Shown here: one piece after another, positions 50,936 to 62,622 of the stretch
How the letters are laid out: every line of letters begins with the position of its first letter
Position numbering within the stretch: position 1 is the first letter of the stretch
Source: Flaveria trinervia
Taxonomy: Eukaryota > Streptophyta > Magnoliopsida > Asterales > Asteraceae
Assembly (NCBI GenBank): GCA_025506515.1
Contig: CM046457.1
Coordinates: forward strand, 1,601,001-1,665,000
Length of the DNA: 64,000 bases
Direction: 5' to 3'
Notes under the pieces: generated by a model
What the model saw: only the letters and a program-made list of their open reading frames with translations
The model's database searches: none
Told to the model about the DNA's origin: nothing
Made by a program: the position numbers and the translations under genes

Positions 50936-51632
50936 AAGAATGTTTCAGGTTAGGTCATGGGGTTTATTCACCTAAGATAAGTTTCCTTTTAAGTATGATC
51001 TCAGTTTTCATACTCGAGTAATCAAGATAATTGAATGAGCTAGTGATCCATCACTATCCTTTAGCCGTAACAAGATACTTTAATTTTTTTTATATATTAA
51101 CTTAACTTATATGGTGCCATATTCATCCACCGACATATTTGAACAACTTTATGTTAACATAACACAACATTAGACTTTCGAACACATAATTTCACGTATC
51201 ACTCATAAATATGGTTACTATAAGTATATAATATTTTATTATAAATTATGCAACTCAATTATGTTTATGTTGATTTGATTAATATATTGTAAAATATCCG
51301 TTGGATCATATCTATCCACATCCCCAGTTGGCATGTTGTGATGGAGGTTTGTACACCTAGTGCAAGGTGGTTAAACGAAGTATTTCGTAGAACAATAATA
51401 AAATAAAAACTAAATTAAAGTAAATATTAAATATTATGCGGGTCACCTATAAAAGTTGTAGACAATATATATTATGGTACTTTAATTAGTTTTTTAAACT
51501 TAGTAGCACAATAATTTTTTTGTATTAAACTAGTTTTATTTTTATTAAACTAGATTTTTAAAATTATTTAAACTATTTTTTTTAACTTTTGTATATTTAT
51601 TTTATCTTGTTTTTATATAGTTTAGTTATATA

Positions 51633-51665
51633 CTAGATTAAAGACCGGTGTAATACACGAGTCCA
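51633..51665 (-). mobile_element. Helitron 3' terminus, reverse orientation
   Basis: On the minus strand: GACTCGTGTATTACACCGG, a hairpin-like motif shared with the Helitron at 22821, then about 10 bases, CTAG (51633-51636) and T. The body would run to higher coordinates; the 5' end was not found. Confidence 0.5.
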
Positions 51666-52486
51666 ATAATTTAAAATTGATTTTAATTAAAAAGATCCGT
51701 AAATCAAAATATTATTGTTAATACATTGTATATCGATTTTTATGTTATTTTTTTTATAATCATCTATATATAATATTACTAAATTTTCTTTATAAATGCT
51801 TATAAGTCTAAATATTGTATAATATGAAATGAAATGAACTTATAAATAAAAACTTTATGTAATAATAAATTATGTTGAACATGAGAACATCTGAAAACTT
51901 ATTTGTAAATAAAATTTGATGTTTTGTTTGTAATTTTACCTATCATTATCTAATATTAATAATTATAATTCATATCTACTTGTAACTCGAGATAATATAA
52001 CATAGAGCTTGAATTGATGCCAAAGACCAAAATTGCAATTATTACATAAAAATTTGGACTATCTTTGCAATTTTTATAAGTTTGGGGACCAAACATTCAA
52101 TTTGATTAACTATAGCGATCATTTATACAATTTTCTCTTTTTGTTGACAAAAACATAAACAAGTTTCATGCTTATATCAATTAAAAACAAAATCAAAGTT
52201 TCATGCTTTCCTAAATCAAATTGATGTAAAAAAACAAAAATACTAAAGTTTATCTTAAAATCAAAATCGAAATCCTTGAATCGTATGAATCACGTACTGT
52301 TACGGTTGCAATTGAGATTTGTATATATGAACATTAAATTGAGACTTTGCCGAAGAGTTGTGATTTGAAACTGGAGATGTGAATGATATTAAATAGATCA
52401 ATGAAGACGTAAAAGAATTGATAAGTTGAACTTGAAACATAATGTGATTTTGGGTAAATCGAAACCATGATATGCTTATAAATTGA

Positions 52487-54103
52487 TGTAAGGCCCCGTT
52501 CCTGGGACGCTCACAGCTGGTCAATCATCGCACATAAAACATATATTACATTAACTTTACTAAAATCGTGCAGCGGAAACTCTTTAAACAAACATTTCAT
52601 TTCCTTTAAATAAACACTTTTGCAAAATAATACATCGTTCATTACAAAATATAATTCGTTCGTATTACAATGCAAAAACGTTATACAAAAGAATGCCATC
52701 CAAAATACCAAGTAGCTGCCCCACGTCATCCTCAGCAATGCTCACCTGCCAACTGGAAAATGCATAAAAGTCAGCGTTGCTGAGTGAGTTCTAGTTTTAT
52801 AAAAACATTGCATTACCTTCCATTCGTTAAAACATTTTAATTACTATCGCACGTGATCACACATCGTACATACATCAAGGTAATCATTATTATCTTCATC
52901 ATCGTTCGTTTTGTACATTTTGCACGTTTCGCATTTTTCGCACTTATCGTACATATTATCTTTCACTTCTATCTAGGTCCTGTCATGTACTTAACCCCCC
53001 TCTAGAGCACCAAGTAATTCATCTAGGGTTAAGTGACAAGGACCCCATATCGCACGTATATTTAGTATGCATTTCCAGCCAGGTCAGCGCGAATAGCACA
53101 TTTCGTCATAGAAAAATCAATCTTCCCGTTAAGACCTCTTAAAATTTTGGTCATCTAAAACGTATATTTAGTATGCATTTCTAGCCCCAAACTAGTTCAA
53201 AACCTTTAAAATAGAGGATCTAGAACTCACCTGTACTCGATGAGTAGCTTCTCAATCAAGCTTACAAAGCAAGGGTTGCGCTGCATAGCCTGCAGATAAG
53301 TTAACACTCAAAGGAGTTAATTTCTGCCTAATTCGCTGCTAGTTTCGCCAGTAGTTTCGTTGCTAGTTTCGCCAGCAATTTCGCTGCTAGTTTCGCTGGC
53401 ATCTTCGCTGGCAGTTTTGCTGGCATCTTCGCTGCTAGTTTCGCCCGACTTTCGTTGGGTAACCATGTCTGCGAAACTACCTGCGAAACTATAGTTTCGC
53501 AGGAAGATCCACAGTTTCGCTGGACGAGTACCTAATTTCGCTGGATGAATGTCCAGTTTCGTAGAACGGGCTGAAAATTACGAACAACTCATTTTTGACC
53601 CAAAACGTCAATCTTTTACATCCAAAACCTTGGTTTTTCACCCAATAAGATTTATCTAAGCTTCTTACATGTTTTCTTATATAAAACATGAGTTTTGAGT
53701 GAATCTTTGCCACTTTTAAAAACCAAACCGTAGAATCCGGGTTTACATCAAAAGCAACGATTAAATGATGTTTCTTACCTGGATTCTTGGTGTTTTCTTG
53801 TTGTTTGGATGCCCACAAACACCGATCTTCAATCCCGAGATCAACCGAGCCTTGAATCTTCAATTCTCTCTCCTTTTTCTCTCTACTCTCTCTCTAGAAC
53901 TAGAGTGTTGAGTTGCAAATGAGAGATGTTCAAGCTGATCCGTTTATATATACCGGGCGTTCCCGGGACTTTAAACTCGCCAAACACATAACCCGCGAAG
54001 TCTACTCGGTCTAAAACCCATATCCATCTTATTTTCATTAAATGATCTCGTCTAAGCCCATTATTATTATTTGGCTCACTTAGACATTATTCGGGGCATT
54101 ACA
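52487..54103 (-). mobile_element. Solo LTR of a large LTR retrotransposon, 1617 bp
   Basis: Minus strand begins TGTAATGCCCCGAATAATG and ends GGAACGGGGCCTTACA (TG...CA), flanked by a perfect 5-bp duplication ATTGA (52482-52486, 54104-54108). It contains a TATA-like ATATATAAACGG near 53940-53955, a pyrimidine/purine-rich leader with GAGAGAG, and a splice donor-like CCAG/GTAAG near 53780, as in an LTR promoter region. No internal gag-pol, so one LTR was left after unequal recombination. The length and end motif suggest Ty3/gypsy. Confidence 0.85.
53335..53540. repeat. Tandem AGTTTCGCTGG-type repeat inside the solo LTR
   Basis: A dozen or so imperfect units of 14-16 bp around TAGTTTCGCTGGC (GCTAGTTTCGCCAG, GCAGTTTTGCTGG, GAAACTACCTGCGAAACT). 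Minus-strand reading gives GCGAAACT repeats. Confidence 0.85.
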
Positions 54104-54108
54104 ATTGA

Positions 54109-54910
54109 AAAAGATATGTAACGGTTCATCTTTCCATTTGGAAATCGATGTCATGATTTGGGGAAATCAAAACCCTAAATTTACTGTTTGAGACCATTAC
54201 TTTTATGAAATATCTAAAATCGTTTTAGAATATAAGACGGTATGGGGTTTCTTCTCATTTACATACGACGAGTGAATTAGAAAACCTTTAATTACTTGTT
54301 TGAATAAACAAGAATCTAACACGTTTTAATTCACAGTTTTAGTGTAATATAACCAGCAAAAACTCATTATATTACCTATTTCATATGGATAGGGTCAATT
54401 TGTTTTTAGGTAGGAAAACAGTCAAATATAACTTGCAAGTTATTTTAGGATTTTATTTTGAACCAATACAAATGCCTTTGTAGTGAGTTTTTTCTCAAAG
54501 TAAGATTGGTAGAAAAATAATTTAACAAAAATAAGTGTTTTCAAAAATATTTATCAAAATGGTTTATTTAGTGAAAAGTTAAATTTTCTTCGGTTTTTAA
54601 TAATGTTATTTAACTAAAGTTAAAACGATAAGATTTTAATAAGATAAAAACTAATTTAGCATCTTTTATGATTTTAACAAATATTTTATAGTTTTTTTTA
54701 TAAATGTTTTCTTAAAACCTTTTCAATAATATTTTCTCATATAAAATATTAATACTTTTTCATCAGTATTTTTAATGTCTCTTTATAGAATACATGCTCT
54801 TATATGAAGAAGTTCTTTTTTATGAAATTAAGTGGTTTATATAAATTTTTTAATAACGATATATATTGAACAAGATAGGCTTAACAAATGTGCAAGATCT
54901 TATCTATATA
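54109..54910. other. AT-rich spacer, no gene
   Basis: Nothing recognisable; short A/T-rich frames only. Confidence 0.4.
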
Positions 54911-55611
54911 TCTATCAATACTAATACAAGAAGATTTTTGTATGTCACTTGTTACAGTTTTAGAGATACTAAGTTTTATTTTTTTGTTTCTCTCTCATAA
55001 TAAATATCACATCAACTACAAATGATATTATTTAATTATTTTTATATTACATCTATCAATACTAATATAAGAAGTTTGTGTATGTCACTTATCATAATTT
55101 TAGAGTTACTAAGTTTTATTTTCTCGCTTCTATTTGCTAATAAATATCAGATTAACTACAAATGATATTATTTAATTATTTTTATATTACATATATAAAT
55201 ATTTTAAAAGATATCTTTCTACAAATGTAATTCGTAAAGAAATAATTTTTTTATAAAATATTTTTCAAATTTTTTTAAACTTTTAAAAAACACAATATAT
55301 TTTAAAACCTATGGCTTTTAAAAAGAAAATTCTTATGAAAAAAAGTAATTAAATTTTAAAGTTACAATAAATAAATTATTAAAATGTCACTTTTTAAAAA
55401 CGGTTTGTTTTGAAACAATTTGTTTAAAACCAATCTTTTTTGGAAAAAAACAAAAAAAAAGTCCAAAATATGATGTCGTAATTTTATCACTCGTACGTAA
55501 TGTCAATCATATAATATATCAAAAGATCGTTTTATAATTTATTAATTTTCATTAATAATTAATCTATATTTTATTTATTCAACTCGTGTAATACACGGGG
55601 TACTAACCTAG
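54911..55611 (+). mobile_element. Helitron with duplicated 5' head, 701 bp
   Basis: The start TCTATCAATACTAATACAAG follows an A. The same head recurs at 55052 (TCTATCAATACTAATATAAG), so about 141 bp is tandemly repeated, including TATGTCACTT and CAACTACAAATGATATTATT. The 3' end is a hairpin ACTCGTGTAATACACGGGG followed by CTAG at 55608-55611 and T. No coding capacity. Confidence 0.65.
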
Positions 55612-56530
55612 TATAATACTAAAAGGGTAACTTTGAAGGACACTTAACACATTCTTATGCCCTCTAAGTTTGTTTTTCCGCATTTTTCTCTTCTTAAATA
55701 GTTACCTAAATTAAAAAGATTAAATAATTTTAATTCCTTTTAAGGTTAAAAATATATTTTTAATAAATTAAGAAAATATGTCTTTTCATTAATGTTGTAT
55801 CTAGAAAACAAATTGTTGTAAAATAAGAATTTTTCTAAAACATCAAACATTTTAAAAAATATAAAATATTTTAAAATTGATGTTTTTAAAAAGTAAATAT
55901 TTTTTATAAAGTAAAAATATTTGAAATTAGGAGTTATAAAAAGAAATTTTATACGTAACTTTAATAATATCTTATTAAGAATATTATTTAATACTTTATA
56001 AACTTTTATTATAATTAATATTTTATTTTTCAACTCGTATTATTCACGGGTTTACTTAAGTTGGTATTATATAAATGACAATCAATAACTAATTAATTTA
56101 TTTTTTCAATCCATGCAATACACTTAGTTTTGTTTATATTTTGGTGTTATTTAATAAATAATCTCGCACCACACATGTAATACACGAATAACTAAAGCTA
56201 GTATTTCATAAAAGAATTCAAATTATTACAATTACCTCTAAAATGATCACAACCCATATCTCCATCACTTAAACGTCATTTAAGTTATGACGACACTAAC
56301 TAGTACCTCTGAACCAAACCTTGTGAATTTAGAAGATCAAGACTAGAATACATTATGAATATGATATTTGAGTCAATATTTGATAAAATATCAAAAAAAT
56401 TATTTGTGCTCTTATCTCATTGATATTTAGATCAATGACATCCAAACAAGATTCACTTGCAGTTGCACCCACTTGCAAGAACCCTGATTTTTGTTTTCAA
56501 TATCCAAACAACCTCATCAAATCTTTATAA
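55612..56530. mobile_element. Further eroded Helitron-like DNA, 3' end at 56201
   Basis: ACACATGTAATACACGAATAA followed by CTAG at 56198-56201 and T repeats the hairpin-CTAG pattern of the neighbours. Another weak copy of the ACTCGT..CACGGG motif lies at 56032-56050. No gene. Confidence 0.4.
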
Positions 56531-57084
56531 TCTATCTATTATAATAAAAGAAGATTTTAAGATGTCACGTGGCACAATTCTAGACCATCTGATTTTATTT
56601 TTCTCGCTTCTTTCTCCTATTAAACAATTACCTTAAATACTAATATTATTATTTAATTCTTTTTAGATTAAAATTGTTTTTCAATAAATTAAGAAAAAGA
56701 TGCTTTTATAAATGTAACTTCTAAATAAAAAAATTTAAAAATAAGAAAATTTTCTAAAACAACATTCATGTTTAACATTATGAAGTATTTTAAAATGGTT
56801 TTTAATGATTTTTTTTATAAAACAAAATAACTAAAATTAGGAGTTATAAAAAAAAATTAATATTGATATTTTTTTAAACGGTTTGTTTTGCAATGAAATG
56901 TTTATTAAAAATGCAATTAGGGCTTAAAAACAAAAGTTTAAAATAATAATATCATTGTTCTATTAGTTATATTATTAATCATATGCAATTTCAATCATAT
57001 TGTTTTATAATTATTACATTTTCATTACTAATTATTTAATATTTTATTTATCCAACCCGTATAATACACCAGATACTAACCTAG
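56531..57084 (+). mobile_element. Non-autonomous Helitron, 554 bp
   Basis: Begins TCTATCTATTATAATAAAAG after an A, with GATGTCACGTGGCACAATTC inside, and ends with ACCCGTATAATACACCAGATA, then CTAG at 57081-57084 and T. The 3' half closely resembles that of the Helitron at 54911, so they are one family. Confidence 0.7.
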
Positions 57085-57367
57085 TCTAACAATAATCAAT
57101 CACAGTCAATAAAACACAATGAGGGTGAAATTTACATAAAGATACTTCTCACCTACTAAAGAATATGTTCTTCAACAATCTAACTAGACTCATAGCACGC
57201 TAAAAGTGATTATTATCTTAAAGTATAGCTTCACAACTAACTAAAGCTTTTACATAGAATTCGTGGAATTCTTTTCTCATTTTCAATTTATGGGTCTTAT
57301 TTTCAGTGACTAAACGAGACCCATATTAAAAATAAAAAAGTAGAAATGATTAAAAGATAAGAAAATA

Positions 57368-60300
57368 TCACCTAAATCTAACTACCACACAAGAAATGTC
57401 ATCTTTACTGTCTCTTTTCAAAGCTTCCGCTATTAATCGTTTAGCAGCCTTCTGAGGATCCTTGGTTCTTATTGCAATGTTGACAGCTTCTTGATTATCC
57501 ATAACCTTGATTAATCAATAAAACATAATTAATAATCTATGAAGGCTATGGTTCAAATGTTTGGGAACCTAAGGATGGGCTGACCCAAAACACTTCTTAT
57601 CTATTTCTTTATATTTTATAAGATTAACTGTATGCAAGATTAGAGTTCTTGCAAATGGGTATAATTGTGGTTTAATAAGTCACTTTGTTCAAAATACTTT
57701 AATTTCTTGAATAAAGCGATTTAGCAAGCTGCGTGCATCAAAACTAAACTTTGGGTGACTTTTGACCCGTTTCTTTTTTTGTTGAGCTTTTTTATTCATA
57801 CCCTTTAGCGGATAATAGCATAACTCAAATTAATTAATTTCATAAGTAAATGGGTCAAAATTGCAACCTGTAATTTCACTAAAGAACAAAGGGAAAACAA
57901 GAATGATTACCTTCCAAAGACCATCACTTGCCAGCACAAGGAGGTCGGTTTTTCTATCTACGGTGATGTCTTGAATGGCAGGGTCGGATCTCAAATGGAA
58001 TTTCAAGCTTTTGTCTCCAAATGCACGAGATACTGCAAGCCGTCCATCCACTCGAGGGACATCCCCTGATAAAAGTAAATGATACAAAGATTAAATTAAG
58101 CAAGAAGATATCTTCATAAAAAAGAAGACAACACTCATGAATTACAAAACCATCTTTTTTATAGTTAATCTTGATTGGGGAGTCATTAGTTGTACTTGGT
58201 GGTACGCTAGGATGTAGTTAATAACATTACAGTGTGTTACTTTTGTTATATCTTCAAAGTCTTTAGATTATGGGATAAAATTGAGAAAGCATCAGGTTAT
58301 GTGCTAATCGATAAAGATCAACAAAATGAAAACTTGAACCCCTAGTTGAATGGCAATCAATAACTTCACTTTAAGGTACCTTGCTGGACCTTATGGTGGT
58401 GATGATGCAAGAAGCAACATATTTGAAAATGACAACTTTACCCCTGAAAGGTAAGAACTTTACTGTTGGTGCCATTATGGCTAGGTAGTCGAAGGCGCTA
58501 GGTGCAGTCAAGGCACTAAAGTGTGAACCTTGGGCCTAGGCGCACGACGCTATAAAGGCGAGGGCTTTTTAAGCAAGGAGCACGGTGTGAAAAGACCAAA
58601 TTTAGGGAGTTTTGAGTTTAGACATGTTTTAGGGCTAATTTAGGCTGGTTCCAGGCCATTTTCGCCTTTGGACCCTTTGACAACATAGCATTATGGTTGC
58701 GAAAATGGTAAGCAAGAATCTAGTTAGACCACCAAGCCGCATTTAGGGTGATGATGTTAAAGTAAAAATTAGAAGAATGGACGTTCTTTTTCGTTCAAAA
58801 ATAACAAGGGAGGAAAAGTAACAATTATTACAAATGTCGACTTTACGACCGAAGAGATGATGGTTATAGTGGACTAGAAATAGTAAATTTAGCCTTTCTA
58901 TTTATAGCAAATAAGGAAGACAAAAGGAGAACGCATCTTAAAAATCACAACTTTATGCCTGTATGAATCCATTCAGTCATGGTGATCCTTTTCGTTTATA
59001 GAGAATAAAGAAAAACAAAGTTACCTACAAAATAACATTTTTACCCCAAGTTGAAGGGCTGGAAAAGTACCAATAGTGCAGAAATAACAACAAATTGCAA
59101 TAAATAACATTGCACCTCTTAACTGCATTCAGTTCGACTTTTAATAACCATTATTGTACCAGGTTGTTTTTCAAATTTGATTATTATTAGGTACTTTTGA
59201 CAAAAAAGTAAAATTTGACTTTGCTGAATGGAATTTATAACTAGAAAATCAAAGTTGGTTGGTTTTAGTACCACCTTTTGAAGTCTATTTAATGAGGTGG
59301 TGTGTTGCTATTTAATGCAGTTATCCCAGAAGAAACACCAAGTATGCAAGCAAAAGTTTTGATTGAACAAATTTTGCTTGTCGATAATGCAATCTATCAA
59401 ATAAAAGTTTGGAAAACTATATGTATATAATGAACTTTACACTTCTTTATTTTCATTACCAAATTTTTAAGGCACAAAATAGAACCAACTTGTCCTATAC
59501 TTATTAATATTAGCAACAAAGCTACAGTTTAAAACCGATTGTAGCAAAGAACAACCATTAACAAGGTGATTTTTCAATAAAACTTTGACATGACATATTA
59601 TTGATCATTTAGTGTATTTTTATTTCACGTGGCAGCTCATGACATTTTAATAAGGGATTTTTACATATCTCCCCTTCTTAAAACATATATATTACACATA
59701 CATCCATTTCATTCAACTTAAACTATTAAATAACTATTTTACCTTGTTTTTAGTAGAAGATTTTTATATATTGATGTTTTATTATTAAAATTGTTTAAAC
59801 TTTTGACAATTGTGTTTTGTATTTGGATATATACTTTGGTTATCGGTTATTGTAGTTTTGAATAAAGTTTTAAACGAGATGTGATATTTTTTTCTATTTA
59901 TACTGAAGACTCGAACTTGAGGAACTATGTAATTGATAGTATTAAAAAGTGAAATGTGTAAAAATACTTTAGTGAAACACGAGTAAAATATCATTTAATA
60001 AATAATTTCACTAAAATGAGTAAATATGTAATATATATGTTTTAGAAAGGGGAAATATGCAATTATTTTTTGATTTGGGATATGTAAATAATGACTTTAG
60101 TAAGGGGAAATATGTAAAAAAACACATTTTGAAATTTAAATTTAATTCTTTCACAGCAGCCTTATTTGTATACGTGGCATCTGATGTCACAACTAACATG
60201 ACATCAACCTGTGTTACATAGAATGAGGTTGGCTGCTAAAATCAGTGATTAATATAAGTTGGTTTTTATTCTGCGTCTATTTTTAAATTTGATTGCTAAT

Positions 60301-62622
60301 ATGTGGAACATATAAAGTTTGTTTTATATCCTGCAGTTTGACTATAATAAATACCTCATCAAAGTCAAATTGTAGTCAAACCTGGCATATTGGAGACAAA
60401 TCCTCCTTTGTGTTCGATACTGGCCCTTTCTGTACTTGGCTCGTGATCGGTACTCAATTGTATAGCTTTACCTCCTTTTGAAATAACAGCTCTAGAATCA
60501 CCCAAATTTGCTACCCATAACCTTTGACCATTCATTAGAACAGCTGTCACTGATGTTGACCCGCCTCGTCCCAAATCCTTTTCATGTGAAAAGATTGCTT
60601 CATTGGTTTTCTCATACGCCTTAGATATCGATCTCTTTGGATCAATTAAAAATTCGCTCTGCAAAATTTAGTAAGACTCATATGAATCAATAACATAATG
60701 AGTGGTTGACTTTCTGAATCGAAGTAAAGTCTTTATCATAAGCATGATCTTTATAAGAATAACAAGAAAGAAATGCAACAATTTGAAAAAATGACTGTAC
60801 TTAGAGTCTTAGACAATTCATGGAGATGTAAATGCAAGGAAAAACATTATCTTGCTTGCAAGTTTGACCAAGTGCACATTGTAATATTTGTTTTTCAACT
60901 ATTCGTTTGCAACTAATAAAAGTGAAGTATCTTTGTTCTAATAATTTATCACTAAAGGTCACACAATACCATCAGAAGTTCCTGATTTGTGGATTCGAAA
61001 AATCATATTCATGGACTATTTACCTATCAACGGGTCAATTCGAGTAAAGTTTCATCTCTAATAGGTCAAACGTGTAAAATAAGAAAAATATATAACAAAA
61101 GTAATGAATACGGGTCAAGTTGATTAAACAAGCAGAAAGTCACCTAAAGTTCAATTTGTATAAAAGATCAACTTATTATTGAAATAATATGATTTTTGGG
61201 CTCATATTAAACACCCTATATGAAGATATCTCATTATGAAATCTCAAAAGTCACCCTAAGGTTTGGAGAAAAAGAGTTCCGATCAACCAACCAAATTACA
61301 ATATGAAATCTCATTACTGTCTGGTTTGACCCATTATCCGACCTGCCAATTATAAAACCTCAAATTACAATATCATGATTAGGAGACGATATGTACCTCA
61401 TTCAATATATTATCAAACAGATGTTTTTGAAGATAAGAAGGCACACGATCTCCTGAATGGCCATCATAAATGGCAAAAAGCCCGAGTTCATGCTTGTCTT
61501 TTTCCACAAACCTAGCAACATGATAATCCTCCATTGGATGATTAGCTTTTCCTTTGACCAGGTCAAAACCAAATTTTATATCACCCTCGTGGTTTGTTCC
61601 CTTACCAGAGCTATATGATGAAGGGCCTCCTTTGAACTGTGTACACATATATAAACCAAAAATCATTAGTAATGAACATATAGCGACTTTAAGTTGCAAG
61701 AATCCGCTTTTTAAGTGTTACGCAAAAATATGAATATCAATATATGATTATGTATGGTAAATATAATCAAATTACTTTGAAGCTTAAATATTTTCTGCAT
61801 AAACCTCTCATTCTTGCAGAATATGTAATTGCTTGCTTTTTTTTCGCAAGAACACTGCCGGTGTTTTGTTTACAACCAACATGGTTTATAAGAACAAATT
61901 CATAAATGTTCTACTGTTTCTTTTACTTTTTTACTACTAGTGTTATCAAAGTCCGGCTAGACCATTTTTTAACAAAAAAGAGTAGGCCAAACAACTAACT
62001 ACATTTTCAACTAACGGTAAACCAAACCACCCGCAATGTTTGAGTCGGCTGGACCGATTAAACAGGCCAAAATTTGCCGAAATTGTTTGGTTTGACTGTC
62101 GAATTGTTTGTATCTTTATTTTATTTCAAAATCTTTAGTATGTTTTACATTTTGTAAAATAGTATAGATGGTTTACATATCCATAACTGTATATCCCAAA
62201 AGTGATTAAAAAGGATAAATAATATTACGTAAATAGCCACGGTTCCATGATTCAAACTGTGAACCAAACCATTAAACACGTTTATTCGAACCATTAAACC
62301 GTGTAAACCTCAAACTGGCCAACTGATCTGATTATCTTTAAGTGGTTCGGCAAGTTCAAAGATTCATAATCAAAAGATGAACAATACTGGATTTGATTAA
62401 TCAAACTAGCTAATAATCAAAACACGAATGTACAGATAAATCAAGTAATTATCAAGCTACGCCCATCTGAAAACATAGATAATACACACAAGAAAACATA
62501 AACCCAATTGAGTGATCATCTAAAACATCTAACAAGAATAATCAGCTGCCAAATTGCATGATCATATAGCGAAAAATAGTAAAAAGTTAAAGAATTACCT
62601 GCAAACAGCATAATTTGTCCAT
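57368..62622 (-). CDS. Protein phosphatase 2C (clade of small cytosolic PP2Cs)
   Basis: Five exons on the minus strand: 62599-62622, 61397-61636, 60382-60658, 57911-58065, 57368-57505. They join in phase to 277 residues, the usual size of the Arabidopsis PP2C group around At1g22280/At4g28400 and At1g78200. It starts MDKLCCLQ. All Mn/Mg-binding and core motifs are present: HPMEDYHVARF, FAIYDGHSGD, GRGGSTSVTAVL, LWVANLGDSRAV, STDHEPSTERASIE, GFVSNMPGDVPRVDGRLAVS, DLLVLASDGLWKVM, DSKDDISCVVVRFR. It is a Ser/Thr phosphatase and catalytically complete; the target is unknown. Introns are 962, 738, 2316 and 405 bp, and intron 3 carries repeat debris. No signal peptide or kinase-binding extension. 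Confidence 0.95.
58066..60381 (-). other. Intron 3 of the PP2C gene, 2.3 kb, with repeat debris
   Basis: 58480-58690 contains GGCGCTAGGTGCAGTCAAGG, CTAGGCGCACGACGC and AAGGCGAGGGC motifs like the ends of plant hAT-type elements. The remainder is AT-rich. No coding exon was found within it. Confidence 0.5.
61637..62598 (-). other. Intron 1 of the PP2C gene, with hAT-like debris
   Basis: 61938-62060 contains TGTTATCAAAGTCCGGCTAG and GTCGGCTGGACCGATTAAAC, recalling the CCGG-rich patches at 16385-16490 and 34489-34620, so probably one eroded element family. No exon. Confidence 0.4.

Larger units (their letters stand above)
48848..52481. other. Upstream region of the hydrolase and gene-free DNA
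   Basis: 48848-49020 is probably the hydrolase promoter and leader. The rest is AT-rich. 49541-49923 has two open frames of 73-82 codons with no recognisable domain; I do not call them genes. A possible SINE lies at 50840-50935 and a reverse Helitron end at 51633. Confidence 0.4.

Noticed and set aside
53335..53540. CRISPR-like regular repeats
   Set aside because: Plant nuclear context, contiguous imperfect tandem units without unique spacers, inside an LTR.
55746..56033. 95-codon minus-strand frame rich in Lys, Ile, Phe, Leu
   Set aside because: AT-driven composition inside Helitron DNA; no domain or start context.
55612..56076. Separate Helitron ending near 56070
   Set aside because: The ACTCGT..CACGGG motif is present but no CTAG end follows.
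57505..57911. Extra PP2C exon between exons 4 and 5
   Set aside because: The splice sites at 57911 and 57505 join in phase to give the conserved LASDGLWKVMDNQEAV, so this 405-bp segment is an intron.
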